A DNA stretch of 64,000 nt from Syntrophomonas wolfei subsp. methylbutyratica (GCF_001570625.1 NZ_BBQT01000003.1:186001-250000); one strand, 5' to 3'. Numbered from the stretch's first letter, positions 8,133-18,167 are shown. The notes: a model not told the origin generated them from the sequence alone. Made by a program: numbers and translations.

Positions 8133-9611
8133 GTGGAAGGAAACAACATCTTAAAGGATATTGCCGAAAGAACTGGAGGTGATATCTATCTGGGTGTGGT
8201 GGGGCCGGTTAGAACGGGCAAGTCAACTTTTGTGAAACGCTTCATGGAGTTAATGATACTACCAAATATACAAGACATTTTTGAGCGTGATCGGGCTAAT
8301 GACGAGCTCCCCCAGAGCGGATCGGGTAAAACCATTACCACCACTGAACCCAAATTTGTACCCAATGAAGCAGTGGAGATAACCACGCAAAATGGCATAA
8401 GCCTCAAGGTAAGGCTTATTGACTGCGTGGGGTATTCTGTTGACGGGGCTCTGGGTTACGAAGAGGATGAAGAACCTCGCATGGTTAGAACTCCCTGGTT
8501 TGACTATGAGGTTCCCTTCGAAGAGGCAGCCGAAATAGGAACCAGGAAGGTTATTACTGATCATTCTACTATCGGTATAGTAATTACCACTGATGGAAGC
8601 ATAAGCGATATCCCCCGGGATAATTATGTTTCAGCTGAAGAGAGAGTTATCAATGAACTCAAGGAACTCAATAAACCATTTATTGTTCTCTTGAATTCGA
8701 CCCGTCCGTACGAAAAAGAAACCCTTAATTTGGCCGAGGAACTCAGCGAAAAGTATGAAGTCAGCATTATCCCCGTGGATGCTGCCAGAATGAGTACAGA
8801 GCAAGTATATGGTATCTTGGAAGAGGCATTGTATGAATTCCCGGTTCAAGAGGTTAATATCAAGCTGCCGCAATGGGTAGACGAATTAGAAGAAGACTTC
8901 TGGTTGCGCCAAAATATGGAGACGTCTATCCGTGAAATTCTTAATGCTATACGCAAAGTCCGTGATATCGACCGGGCCGTGGAGCAGCTTTCCGACATGG
9001 AGAATGTCAGTTATGTCAGCCTGGAAGAGATGAATTTGGGTACAGGAACTGCCAGGATAGAGGTAAATGTACCGGAAGAGCTCTTCTATCAAGCATTGAG
9101 TGAGGTTAGCGGTTTCGGAGTGGAAGGAACCCACGACATTATGCGTATTATGAAGGATCTCAGTGTGGCCAAGAGGGAATTCGACAAGATTGCCTCGGCT
9201 CTGGATGAAGTGAAGGAATCGGGTTACGGAGTAGTAACCCCGCGCCTGGAAGAAATGTTCCTGGAAGAACCGGAACTGATCCGGCAGGGTAGCCGATTTG
9301 GAGTCAAGTTAAAAGCCAAGGCACCCTCATTACACATAATAAGGGCTGATATAACTACGGAAATTACCCCTATTATTGGAACGGAAAAGCAATGTGAAGA
9401 ACTGGTGCGCTACATGCTGGACGAATTTGAGGAAGATCCAGGGAAAATATGGGAGTCCAATATTTTTGGCAAATCGCTACATGATTTGGTAAGAGAGGGA
9501 ATCCAAAACAAATTGCACCGTATGCCGGAGAACGCCCAGCACAAGCTGCAGGATACCTTACAGAGAATTGTTAACGAGGGCAGCGGAGGCTTGATCTGTA
9601 TCATAATTTAA
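8133..9611 (+). CDS. spoIVA: Stage IV sporulation protein A (spore coat morphogenetic ATPase)
   Basis: A 492-residue protein nearly colinear with SpoIVA, the ATPase that polymerises on the forespore outer membrane and anchors the spore coat. The N-terminal P-loop is GPVRTGKST (about residues 24-32), followed by Walker-B-like RLIDCVG, and the C-terminal region ends in SGGLICIII, which resembles the membrane-targeting tail of the family. The GTG start at 8133 follows GGGAGGGAAAATGAGA. It is flanked by terminators on both sides, so it is monocistronic. A mother-cell sigma-E promoter is expected. GAATATT at 8022 with TATACTGT at 8041 is a weak candidate that I do not list separately. Its presence marks the host as an endospore former. 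Confidence 0.97.
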   Translation: MEGNNILKDIAERTGGDIYLGVVGPVRTGKSTFVKRFMELMILPNIQDIFERDRANDELPQSGSGKTITTTEPKFVPNEAVEITTQNGISLKVRLIDCVGYSVDGALGYEEDEEPRMVRTPWFDYEVPFEEAAEIGTRKVITDHSTIGIVITTDGSISDIPRDNYVSAEERVINELKELNKPFIVLLNSTRPYEKETLNLAEELSEKYEVSIIPVDAARMSTEQVYGILEEALYEFPVQEVNIKLPQWVDELEEDFWLRQNMETSIREILNAIRKVRDIDRAVEQLSDMENVSYVSLEEMNLGTGTARIEVNVPEELFYQALSEVSGFGVEGTHDIMRIMKDLSVAKREFDKIASALDEVKESGYGVVTPRLEEMFLEEPELIRQGSRFGVKLKAKAPSLHIIRADITTEITPIIGTEKQCEELVRYMLDEFEEDPGKIWESNIFGKSLHDLVREGIQNKLHRMPENAQHKLQDTLQRIVNEGSGGLICIII

Positions 9612-9640
9612 GGATTATAGATAAACTTTATAGTATTAGT

Positions 9641-9672
9641 AAAAAAAGCCGGTATTGCAACCGGCTTTTTTT
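9641..9672 (+). terminator. Rho-independent terminator after spoIVA
   Basis: AAAGCCGG and CCGGCTTT form a perfect stem around TATTGCAA, with A and T tracts on either side, so it could act in both directions. Confidence 0.9.
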
Positions 9673-9968
9673 AAAGAGTTTAATCTTCTAGACCGTTATG
9701 CGGTAAAAAAGGATATATGTAGGATTGTTGCGGGTAAACACCTATAATTATTTCCAAAATACCACTAAGCGCTGCAGGATTTTCCTGATATCTGTCGAAG
9801 GAATACCCATTATCCTGATGCTATCCATCAAGCTTGCTAACCTACCCGCTAATATTCGCTGTGTTTAGTCATTTAGATATATAACAATGTGGTTTGTAAG
9901 TTATCGTAATGCTTTTTAGCTTTGGTACCTTAAAGTTTAGTATTTAAATCAAGCAAGGATGTGTTTAT
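9673..9968. other. Non-coding interval upstream of HD-GYP gene
   Basis: About 300 bases without a convincing gene. It includes GCAGGATTTTCCTGATATC and GTCGAAGGA near 9773-9804, a small inverted segment (AGGATTTTCCT). No clear promoter, riboswitch or tRNA was recognised. Confidence 0.5.
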
Positions 9969-9971
9969 TTG

Positions 9972-12656
9972 ATGCCAAAGGACAGGCCTGCTATGGAGTT
10001 CACGAACAACTCGAAAGAAATTAAACTGGAATCGAATAATGGCGGGCTTTATATATTGGAAAACATTAATGGATTAATCCTTTGTTGTAACAGCAGCGGC
10101 AGTTTAACTTTTGCTAACAAAAAGGCCCGGGAGATGATGGGCATTAAGGTTGAAGAGGTACCGGAGTTAAATATTTTCGACTTAGTTACTCCACAGGAAC
10201 ATAATCTGCTAGAAAAAAAAGTGTTTACTGCCTTACAAGAACATGTTTCATTATCTTTTGAATCCTGTATTTTGGATGCAAAGAAAATCCCTAGACTTCA
10301 TCGACTGAATATTTCAGTGCCGGTTGATGGGAAAAAAGATGAAGATGTAGTTCTTATTCTCCTGGAAGATCTAAGTGAAAGAAGACAGATGGAAGAAGCC
10401 TTCGTAGAATCAGAACACCGCCTGGTCCATATAATTGATTTCCTGCCTGATGCTACCCTGGCCATTGATTGTAATGGCCGGGTAATAACTTGGAACCGGG
10501 CCGCCGAAGAAATGACTGGAGTCAGAGCCAGAGAGATTATAGGCAAAGGTAATTATGAATATGCTCTGCCTTTTTACGGTTATCGCCGTCCGCTTTTGCT
10601 GGATCAGGTGCTGTCAACCAGTACTGAGTGGGAGCAGAGTTATACATTATTGGAGAAAAAGGCTCGCAGCTTGAGAGCAGAAAATTTTTGCCCCGCTGTT
10701 GGGGAGAGTGGAGCCTATCTCCGGTTAACGGCAGCGCCTTTAATAGATGCCGATGGTAAACGTATCGGTGCCATAGAATCGATTCAGAATGTAACCCGGA
10801 AAAAACGGGCAGAAGAGAATACGGCTATACAGCGGGACCTGGGTATTTCTATGATAGCAATTAATGGAATGGAAGAAGCTTTGTCCATTTGTCTAAACTC
10901 GGCATTAAAAATCAGCGGAATGCATGCTGGGGCTATATTCCTGGTGGACAATGGAGGCGACAAGTTGACCTTATCGGTGCACAGAGGTCTTTCTCCAGGA
11001 TTTGTTGAACAAGTAAAGACTTGCGCTTTTAATACTAATTCTTCTCTTTATGCCCAGGCTTTATATTCCTCTGCAGATAAACTGACGGCCTATTTTGGTG
11101 ATATTGTTCTCCAGGAAGGCTTAAAGAGTATAGCGATAATACCCATATATCATAAAGATAAGATGCTTGCTTCTCTGAAGCTTTCTTCCCGTATAATCAG
11201 CGTAGTTCCAGAGCATAGCCGTCAGGCCATAGAGAATGTGGCAAATTACATAGGATCTATAATAGCTCGCCTGCAGGTGGAGGAAGAGTTGCGGGAGAGC
11301 GAGGAGAGATATCGGCAATTGGTTGAGGTTTCACCCGATGCTATCGCTGTTCACATAAACGGTCGGATAGTTTTCATAAACCATGCCGGCGCCCGACTGC
11401 TGGGAGCAGAAAAGGTTGAGGATATTCTGGGTAGAAGGATAATAGAGTTTATACATCCGGAAAGTCGCCAGATATACATTGATTTGATGGAACCATTAGC
11501 TGCTAATGGAGTATTCCCTTTAACGGAAATGAAGGTAATATTAATAAATGGTAAAATTATTTATACTGAAGTCACCGGAGCCGCTTTGGTATTTGAGGGT
11601 ACGCCTGCTGTGCAAATCATTGTACGTGATATTACAGTGCGTAAAAAAGCACAGTATGACCTTTCTCGGGAAGTATACAAACTTCGGGTGCTATATGACT
11701 TGGCTGTGGCTATGTCATCCAGTCAAAGCATGGACGAAACCCTGAAGCTCACCGCAGACAAGAGCAGGGAACTTTTCGCGGCTGATTGTATCTTTATATT
11801 CTTGATAGATGAAAGCAAGAATGAAGCAATTCCCCATACCCTGTCCGGCAATAAATTGACAGATTGGCTAGAAGTCAGGATACCTTATGGAAAAGGCCTG
11901 ATTGGTATGGTTGCCGCCAGTGAAAGTGGATATATCTTAGAAGATTACTTTAGCAGTACTCTTTTTACCCATATTTATGATGAACTGGTGCTGCAAGAAG
12001 AACTGCTTTGTGGTTTGGCAGCTCCTATTATTACTGGAAATAGTCGCCTGGGAGTATTGGTGGTAGGCCATAGAAAACGAACTGTGTTAACCGAGGCCAA
12101 TCTGGACACCCTTACTTTGATTGCCAATCTGCTAGCAGTGGAGATTACCCGTGACCGGGCTGAAGAAAGCCTGCAAAAGAGTTTGGAACATTTAAAAACA
12201 GTGTTTGAATGTACAGTCAACGCTCTTTCCATAACTGCAGAGAAGAAGGATCCCTATACTGCAGGGCATCAGCGTAGGGTAGCTTCCCTGGCATGTGCAA
12301 TTGCCCAGGAAATGAAACTTCCCCAATACTATATTGATAATGTCAGGACCGCTTCTATTTTACATGATATTGGCAAGTTGCAGATACCTACAGATATACT
12401 TACCAAACCCGGAGGCTTGACAGAAATAGAAAGACTACTGGTAAAAACCCATCCTCAGGCAGGATACGAGATTGTTAAGACTATTCCCTTTGCCCAGGCG
12501 ATATCCACTACTTTATTACAACATCATGAGCGAATGGATGGTTCTGGCTACCCCCAGGGTTTGTCCGGTGAGGAGATTCTTTTGGAAGCCAGAATACTGG
12601 CTGTAGCTGATGTGGTGGAAGCCATGGCGTCCCACCGGCCTTACGGCCTGCATTAG
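9972..12656 (+). CDS. PAS/GAF multidomain HD-GYP signalling protein, frameshifted near the C-terminus
   Basis: An 894-residue cytoplasmic sensor with an HD-GYP output, the family that hydrolyses cyclic di-GMP. In order: PAS (about 20-130), PAS (about 145-270, with the unusual FYGYRRP segment), GAF (about 290-440), PAS (about 445-560), GAF (about 575-720) and HD-GYP (about 735 to the end). The metal-binding and GYP motifs are intact: HDIGK, HHERMDGSGYPQG. The frame stops early at 12654. The following 110 bases encode the missing family C-terminus in the next frame, so one base appears to be lost near 12644. TTG 9969 directly precedes the ATG; AAGGATG is the likely ribosome binding site. A related gene follows. 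Confidence 0.85.
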   Translation: MPKDRPAMEFTNNSKEIKLESNNGGLYILENINGLILCCNSSGSLTFANKKAREMMGIKVEEVPELNIFDLVTPQEHNLLEKKVFTALQEHVSLSFESCILDAKKIPRLHRLNISVPVDGKKDEDVVLILLEDLSERRQMEEAFVESEHRLVHIIDFLPDATLAIDCNGRVITWNRAAEEMTGVRAREIIGKGNYEYALPFYGYRRPLLLDQVLSTSTEWEQSYTLLEKKARSLRAENFCPAVGESGAYLRLTAAPLIDADGKRIGAIESIQNVTRKKRAEENTAIQRDLGISMIAINGMEEALSICLNSALKISGMHAGAIFLVDNGGDKLTLSVHRGLSPGFVEQVKTCAFNTNSSLYAQALYSSADKLTAYFGDIVLQEGLKSIAIIPIYHKDKMLASLKLSSRIISVVPEHSRQAIENVANYIGSIIARLQVEEELRESEERYRQLVEVSPDAIAVHINGRIVFINHAGARLLGAEKVEDILGRRIIEFIHPESRQIYIDLMEPLAANGVFPLTEMKVILINGKIIYTEVTGAALVFEGTPAVQIIVRDITVRKKAQYDLSREVYKLRVLYDLAVAMSSSQSMDETLKLTADKSRELFAADCIFIFLIDESKNEAIPHTLSGNKLTDWLEVRIPYGKGLIGMVAASESGYILEDYFSSTLFTHIYDELVLQEELLCGLAAPIITGNSRLGVLVVGHRKRTVLTEANLDTLTLIANLLAVEITRDRAEESLQKSLEHLKTVFECTVNALSITAEKKDPYTAGHQRRVASLACAIAQEMKLPQYYIDNVRTASILHDIGKLQIPTDILTKPGGLTEIERLLVKTHPQAGYEIVKTIPFAQAISTTLLQHHERMDGSGYPQGLSGEEILLEARILAVADVVEAMASHRPYGLH

Positions 12657-12769
12657 GAATTGAAGCTGCCCTGGATGAGATAAGATACGGAGCTGGAATA
12701 AAATATGATGCAGAGGTAGTGGAAGCTTGTCTGAAGGTTTTTTCCAGTAATAATTTTACTTTTGAATGA
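12645..12769 (+). pseudogene. Detached C-terminal end of the HD-GYP domain (after the frameshift)
   Basis: Read in the frame starting at 12647, this gives RPALGIEAALDEI and then KYDAEVVEACLKVF before a TGA at 12767. The downstream paralogue has the colinear RPALGINLAMEEI and YDPDVVDACLRLF. Restoring one C or G in TACGGCCT near 12644 would rejoin it to the preceding gene. It could be a true mutation or a sequencing error. Confidence 0.8.
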
Positions 12770-12837
12770 TTTATGATACTGCTATGATTTGCTTTATTCC
12801 GGTAACAGGAAAACATAATTGTCCGGGGAGGTTGCGA

Positions 12838-14253
12838 ATGATTAATAGGGCTTTGATTAATAATGCCAAAAAGTTTCTGAATATTCTGGCAAGTATTGAG
12901 GATGGCTATTATGAAGTAGATAAAGCGGGAAACCTGGTTTTTTTCAACCAATCTTTGCAGGATATGCTCGGCTATTCCAAAGAGGAACTGCTGGGTATGA
13001 ATTATAAGCACTACATGACAAACGAGGATGCTAAAAAGGTTTTTAAAACTTATAACCTGGTCTTTCGTACCGGAGAAGCGGCTAAAGGATTTGACTGGCA
13101 GCTAATAAGCAAGTCAGGAAAAAAGCTCTATGTTGAAACTTCGGTTAGTCCCATTTTTTCTGCTGATGGGGAAATTACCGGTTTTCTGGGGATAATTCGT
13201 GACATTTCCGAGCGGAAAAGAGCGGAGCAGCAAATAAGGGAGTCAGAGCGCCGATTGGCGGGTATTATCAGTTTTTTGCCTGATGCCACCTTTGTAGTAG
13301 ATATAAGTGGTAAGGTTATTATTTGGAATCAAGCAGCGGAAGAAATGACTGGGATTAAGGCCGAAGATATAATTGGTAAAGATGACTATGAGTACTCAAT
13401 ACCTTTTTATGGTTATAAAAAACCCATGCTAGTAGATATTGTAATGGAGGAATCGACTTATGCACATAACTTAATAGCTGATGTAGAAAAAAAAGGACAC
13501 ACCCTTATCAAGGAAGTATTTTTTCCGGCTGTGGGCGATTCCGGGCTTTATTGCTGGGCCGCAACGGCCCCGCTTTTTGACAGCGGTGGCAATCAAACTG
13601 GTGCCATAATCTCATTAAGAGATATTAGCCGTCGCAAGCAAACCGAAAATGCTTTACAAGAAAGTCTTAAAAAAGCGCAAACTATCCTTAGAAGTACAGT
13701 AAATGCACTGGCCATAACCACTGAAAAAAGAGATCTTTACACGGCGGGGCACCAGCGCAGAGTAGCCCAATTGGCCACTGCCATTGCCCGGGAAATGCAA
13801 TTTCCCGACAACATAACCCGGGGTATTTATATGGCAGCTACTTTACACGATATCGGTAAAATGCAGATATCTTCAGACATTTTAAGCAAGCCGGGTGAAC
13901 TAAACGATATAGAAACCCTTTTGGTAAGAACTCATACCCAGGTGGGTTATGAGATTGTTAAAACTATTCCTTTTGAGCTGCCGGTAGCTGATATGGTCAT
14001 CCAACATCACGAGAGAATGGACGGTTCTGGTTATCCACAGGGCCTGGCCGGTTCTCAGATTATGCTGGAAGCTCGTATTTTAGCAGTAGCTGATGTGGTT
14101 GAGGCCATGTCTTCACACCGGCCCTATCGACCAGCCCTGGGTATAAACCTGGCTATGGAGGAAATCCGGCGCCATCGGGGAATCTTATATGACCCGGATG
14201 TAGTAGATGCCTGTCTGCGACTTTTTGCCCGCGGGCAAATTGACTTTCTATAA
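12838..14253 (+). CDS. PAS-PAS-HD-GYP cyclic di-GMP phosphodiesterase-type regulator
   Basis: A 471-residue protein with two PAS domains (about residues 15-130 and 140-265) and a complete C-terminal HD-GYP domain (about 285-460) containing HDIGKM and HHERMDGSGYPQG. HD-GYP proteins hydrolyse cyclic di-GMP; the signals sensed here are unknown. The second PAS keeps the FYGYKKP segment and DATFVVDISG seen in the upstream gene, and the HD-GYP parts are closely similar, so the two are duplicated paralogues. The frame is open from 12766, but ATG 12838 follows GGGGAGG at good spacing and is chosen. No membrane segment is visible. Confidence 0.92.
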   Translation: MINRALINNAKKFLNILASIEDGYYEVDKAGNLVFFNQSLQDMLGYSKEELLGMNYKHYMTNEDAKKVFKTYNLVFRTGEAAKGFDWQLISKSGKKLYVETSVSPIFSADGEITGFLGIIRDISERKRAEQQIRESERRLAGIISFLPDATFVVDISGKVIIWNQAAEEMTGIKAEDIIGKDDYEYSIPFYGYKKPMLVDIVMEESTYAHNLIADVEKKGHTLIKEVFFPAVGDSGLYCWAATAPLFDSGGNQTGAIISLRDISRRKQTENALQESLKKAQTILRSTVNALAITTEKRDLYTAGHQRRVAQLATAIAREMQFPDNITRGIYMAATLHDIGKMQISSDILSKPGELNDIETLLVRTHTQVGYEIVKTIPFELPVADMVIQHHERMDGSGYPQGLAGSQIMLEARILAVADVVEAMSSHRPYRPALGINLAMEEIRRHRGILYDPDVVDACLRLFARGQIDFL

Positions 14254-14426
14254 GCTTCTTCTTTTTTCACCTTTTTTTGCCCACTACTTTCTTCATTGAC
14301 TAGCTTATGTTACTATTTCTTTGAGTATCGATATTAAAGCCTCCATAAAACAGCTGGCAAAATGATTGGAATAAGTGCCGGGTTTTGGTTCAAGTTTGTA
14401 TATCAGTAAAAACAGGAGGAAATCAG

Positions 14427-15725
14427 ATGATTGGTGTAGCTTTGCTCGGATGCGGTACTGTAGGCTCCGGGGTAATTAAATTGTTGCAAAAGAATAGTGA
14501 AATAATTGACAAAAGAATTGGGGAATCGATTGTAATTAAAAAAGTCCTGGAAAGAGACACAGAGAAATGCCGGTTGCTGGGAATTAAAGATGAGGCGATA
14601 ACTCAGGATATCCAGGAGATTCTCGATGACCAGGAAATTGCCATAGTGGTTGAGTTAATTGGGGGAATAGAACCTGCCTTCTCCTATATCATGGCAGCTT
14701 TAGCCCGGGGAAAGCATGTGGTAACAGCCAATAAGGATCTGATAGCAATAAAAGGGAAAGATCTTTTCGATCAGGCCAAGGAAAAAAGGGTAGATTTCTA
14801 TTTTGAAGCCAGCGTTGCTGGGGGAATACCCATAGTATATCCCATGAAGCAATCCCTGGCTGCCAACCAGATCCAAGAGGTTATCGGCATCTTAAACGGC
14901 ACCACCAACTACATACTCAGCAAAATGAGCCGGGAAGGTCGTGATTTTAATGAAGTTTTGGCTGAGGCTCAGCAACTGGGTTATGCTGAATCCGACCCGT
15001 CCGCAGATGTAGATGGACTGGATGCGGCTCGCAAGATTGCCATTTTATCATCTATTGCTTTCAACAGCAGGGTTACCCTGGATGATGTATATGTGGAGGG
15101 AATACGCTCGATTACGGCAGATGATATCCAATATGCCAAAGAATTAGGTTATGTAATAAAGCTTTTAGCCATAGCCAAGGAAAACCCGCAGCAAAAAATA
15201 GAAGTTCGGGTGCACCCGGCTTTTCTACCCAAAACTCATCCCATGGCCGGAGTAAACGATGTATTTAACGCCGTATTTTTACGTGGAGATGCTGTGGGGG
15301 AAATTATGCACTACGGGCGGGGAGCAGGACAAATGCCAACTGCCAGTGCAGTATTTGGGGATATTATTGAAATCGCTCGCAATATCTTGTATCACAGTAA
15401 TGCGCGCATCGGTTGCAGTTGTTATGATAATAAGGCAATTATGGACATCAAAGAATTGGAAGGCGAGTATTATATAAGAATGATAGTAGAGGACCGGCCA
15501 GGAGTTTTAGCGGGCATTGCCGCTGTTTTTGGGAATAATAATGTCAGTATCGCAACCGTCTTGCAAAAGACGAGCAAGCAATGTTGGGCTGAGCTTATTT
15601 TAATTACCCACCGGGTTCGGGAGATGCATCTAAGGGATTCGCTTACTCTACTCAAAGGGCTTAGTATAGTAGGTGAAATTAAAAATGTGATTCGTTTGGA
15701 AGGAACAGATAGAGAAGCAGACTAA
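14427..15725 (+). CDS. hom: Homoserine dehydrogenase (with C-terminal ACT domain)
   Basis: A 432-residue enzyme that reduces aspartate semialdehyde to homoserine, the branch toward threonine and methionine. The N-terminal Rossmann motif is GCGTVGSGV (about residues 9-17), and the catalytic region includes TANKDLIA, GGIPIVYPM, NGTTNYILS and the family signature around DPSADVDGLDAARK. A C-terminal ACT domain (about 350-430) suggests feedback control by threonine. ATG 14427 is preceded by ACAGGAGGAAATC; the open frame extends to 14385 but that start has no good site. It leads a hom-thrB-lysC cluster. Confidence 0.96.
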   Translation: MIGVALLGCGTVGSGVIKLLQKNSEIIDKRIGESIVIKKVLERDTEKCRLLGIKDEAITQDIQEILDDQEIAIVVELIGGIEPAFSYIMAALARGKHVVTANKDLIAIKGKDLFDQAKEKRVDFYFEASVAGGIPIVYPMKQSLAANQIQEVIGILNGTTNYILSKMSREGRDFNEVLAEAQQLGYAESDPSADVDGLDAARKIAILSSIAFNSRVTLDDVYVEGIRSITADDIQYAKELGYVIKLLAIAKENPQQKIEVRVHPAFLPKTHPMAGVNDVFNAVFLRGDAVGEIMHYGRGAGQMPTASAVFGDIIEIARNILYHSNARIGCSCYDNKAIMDIKELEGEYYIRMIVEDRPGVLAGIAAVFGNNNVSIATVLQKTSKQCWAELILITHRVREMHLRDSLTLLKGLSIVGEIKNVIRLEGTDREAD

Positions 15726-15746
15726 TATTATACAAGAAGGAGTGCT

Positions 15747-16649
15747 ATGTTTACTGTTAAGGTTCCGGCCACAAGTGCCAATCTAGGACCGGGCTTTGAT
15801 ACTCTGGGTTTGGCCCTGCAATTATACCTGGAGATCAAGGTAAAAATAATTCCGCCAAGCGGCGGGATTAGATTTTTTGTCGATGGAGAAGAATATCCAG
15901 AAGAAATCTTTGGGGATAACCTGCTTTACCAGGCCATGAAAATAGTATTTGCGGAAGCTCATGTTGTAGAAGTGCCTGGACTGGAGCTTACTATCAATAG
16001 CTCCATTCCACCGGGAAAAGGCCTGGGAAGCAGTGCCGCTGCTATTGTTGCCGGTCTATATGCGGCCAACGAAGTTCTGGAGAAGAGATTTGCCCAGGAG
16101 GACTTAATTAGCTGGGCGGTGGAAATGGAAGGGCATGCTGACAATGTTGTTCCCGCAGTGGCGGGAGGACTCACCACCGCCATGCTTTATAGGAAAAAGG
16201 TGTATTATCAGCAATTTTCTTTTCCCCCGGAATTAAAGCTGGTTGTTGCCGTACCTGATATCCCAATATCCACTGATGAATCAAGGCAACTACTGCCGAA
16301 AAAGATTAATTTTAAGGATATGGTAAATAACCTGCAACGGGCCTCCTATTTGTTGGCCAGTTTGATTAAACATGATTTTCGCCATTTGCCAGCGGCTATG
16401 GATGATGCAATTTTTCAGCCCCGGCGCAAACAGTTAATTCCCGGTTTTGACAGGGTGTTTTCTCAGGCTCTGGGAAATGGAGCCCTGGGAGTTGCCCTTA
16501 GTGGTTCAGGATCTTCTATCATCGCTTTTTGCCAGCAAGAGGAAAAGAGAGTGGCTCAAGCTATGCAAGATGCCTTTGCTGTGTCCGGGGTCCAAAGCCA
16601 GTTAATGATATTGGCAGCCGATCCGGATGGAGTTAAAGTTTTGAGGTAG
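15747..16649 (+). CDS. thrB: Homoserine kinase ThrB (GHMP family)
   Basis: A 300-residue GHMP-family kinase that phosphorylates homoserine in threonine synthesis. The GHMP ATP-binding signature [12 protein letters not shown] lies at about residues 87-98, the N-terminal family motif is [15 protein letters not shown], and the C-terminal GHMP motif is ALSGSGSS. Its AGAAGGAGTGCT site is well placed for the ATG. It lies 21 bp after hom and 30 bp before lysC, so the three are probably one transcript. Confidence 0.96.
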   Translation: MFTVKVPATSANLGPGFDTLGLALQLYLEIKVKIIPPSGGIRFFVDGEEYPEEIFGDNLLYQAMKIVFAEAHVVEVPGLELTINSSIPPGKGLGSSAAAIVAGLYAANEVLEKRFAQEDLISWAVEMEGHADNVVPAVAGGLTTAMLYRKKVYYQQFSFPPELKLVVAVPDIPISTDESRQLLPKKINFKDMVNNLQRASYLLASLIKHDFRHLPAAMDDAIFQPRRKQLIPGFDRVFSQALGNGALGVALSGSGSSIIAFCQQEEKRVAQAMQDAFAVSGVQSQLMILAADPDGVKVLR

Positions 16650-16679
16650 TATAATCTTATGGATTTGGAGTGAATTATC

Positions 16680-17900
16680 TTGTCACTAATTGTAGCAAAG
16701 TTCGGTGGAAGTTCAGTCGCATCAATTGATAAAATCAAGCATATTGCCGGTAGAATCAAAGAAATACGAGATAAGGGCGATGATATAGTTGTAGTTGTCT
16801 CCGCTATGGGTGATACCACCGATGAACTGATTGAGCTGGCCAGTCTCACCGGCCATGATTTATGCAAACGAGAAATGGATATGCTTCTGGCCACCGGAGA
16901 GCAGCAATCAGCAGCCTTATTGGCCTTGACCCTTAATAATTATGCTTGCCCTTCTGTTTCACTTACCGGCTGGCAGGCTGGAATAAATAGCGATGACAGC
17001 CATAGCAAGGCGCGGATTACCGGGATTAAAACCGATCGTATAAAAAATGAAATAAAAAGGGGTAATGCGGTCATTATAGCTGGTTTTCAGGGCCTGTCTC
17101 CCTTCGGCGATATCACCACTTTGGGGAGAGGGGGGTCCGATACTACTGCGGTGGCATTAGCTGCCAGTCTTGATGCTTTGCGCTGCATGATTTTTACCGA
17201 TGTAGAAGGAGTGTTTACCGCTGATCCCCGAATAGTAAAAGAAGCCCAAAAACTGCCGCAGGTATCATATGAAGAAATGCTGGAAATGGCCAGCCTGGGA
17301 GCGGGAGTATTACAACCCCGGGCAGCGGAATTTGCTATGTTGTATAATGTTGATGTGGAGATTCTGAGCAGTTTTAGTCGTAATCCCGGAACCATAATAA
17401 CGGAGGTAGTCAATATGGAAAATCATAGAGCAGTAAGTGGGATAGCGCATGATTTAAATTGCGCTCGTTTTGCTTTGTTTGATGTACCCGACCAACCGGG
17501 TATAGCCAAAACCCTATTTAAGACCCTGGCTGCTGAAAGCATAAATGTAGATATAATTATCCAGAGCGCCATGAGAGATGGAAGGAATGATATTGCCTTT
17601 ACAATCGAAGAGAATGATCTTAGCCGGGCTGTTCCAGTGGTGAAAGAACTGGTGGAAAGTATCTGTGCTTCGGGTATGGCCTACGGCAAAGATGTAGCCA
17701 AGGTATCGATTGTCGGAGCCGGTATGCAGAGTAATATCGGCGTCGCCGCTGCCATGTTTGAAGCTCTGGCGGACGAAGGTATCAACATACATATGATAAG
17801 CACATCAGAAATCCGCGTTTCCTGTGTTATTGACGAGTGCCATATCAAAACTGCGGTTAAAGCTCTACACCGGAAATTTGAACTGGATAAGATAGAGTAA
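16680..17900 (+). CDS. lysC: Aspartate kinase LysC
   Basis: A 406-residue aspartokinase catalysing the first step of the aspartate family pathway. The kinase domain carries the start motif KFGGSSVA (about residues 6-13), GRGGSDTTAVALA and DVEGVFTADPR. Two C-terminal ACT domains (about 265-400) indicate allosteric control. The TTG start at 16680 follows TTTGGAGTGAATTATC. Length and order match the monofunctional Bacillus/Clostridium enzymes with an internal small-subunit start possible. It ends the hom-thrB-lysC cluster. Confidence 0.96.
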   Translation: MSLIVAKFGGSSVASIDKIKHIAGRIKEIRDKGDDIVVVVSAMGDTTDELIELASLTGHDLCKREMDMLLATGEQQSAALLALTLNNYACPSVSLTGWQAGINSDDSHSKARITGIKTDRIKNEIKRGNAVIIAGFQGLSPFGDITTLGRGGSDTTAVALAASLDALRCMIFTDVEGVFTADPRIVKEAQKLPQVSYEEMLEMASLGAGVLQPRAAEFAMLYNVDVEILSSFSRNPGTIITEVVNMENHRAVSGIAHDLNCARFALFDVPDQPGIAKTLFKTLAAESINVDIIIQSAMRDGRNDIAFTIEENDLSRAVPVVKELVESICASGMAYGKDVAKVSIVGAGMQSNIGVAAAMFEALADEGINIHMISTSEIRVSCVIDECHIKTAVKALHRKFELDKIE

Positions 17901-17918
17901 ATATAGGGTTTGGAGTTC

Positions 17919-17946
17919 TTGACGAATACCGGCTTTATGTTATACA
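17919..17946 (+). promoter_or_regulatory. Probable sigma-A promoter for tRNA-Pro
   Basis: TTGACG at 17919-17924 and TATACA at 17941-17946 are separated by 16 bases. The tRNA begins 14 bases after the -10 box. Confidence 0.65.
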
Positions 17947-17959
17947 ATATTCTTTGCGT

Positions 17960-18037
17960 CGGGGTGTAGCTCAGTTTGGTATGAGCGCTACGTTGGGGAC
18001 GTAGAGGCCGCTGGTTCAAATCCAGTCACTCCGACCA
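17960..18037 (+). tRNA. tRNA-Pro (anticodon GGG)
   Basis: A full cloverleaf: acceptor CGGGGTG pairs with CACTCCG, the anticodon stem CTACG/CGTAG holds the loop TTGGGGA (anticodon GGG), and the T arm has GGTTCAAATCC. The 3' ACCA is encoded. Confidence 0.93.
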
Positions 18038-18063
18038 TTTAAAACTTAATCTTTGATACAATG

Positions 18064-18089
18064 AAAAGCTCTGTAATACAGGGCTTTTT
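18064..18089 (+). terminator. Terminator after tRNA-Pro
   Basis: AAAAGCTCTGT and ACAGGGCTTTTT form a stem with one G-T pair and a three-base loop, ending in T residues. Confidence 0.75.
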
Positions 18090-18167
18090 GGTGTTTCTGG
18101 GGTATTGCTGGGGTATTTTTATCAGCTTTTTTATCTATTTTGCGTAATTGTGCAGCGGAGGGATGCA

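Noticed and set aside
14254-14426. Possible threonine or T-box leader upstream of hom
   Set aside because: No T-box consensus, specifier structure or terminator pair could be seen in the 170 bases.
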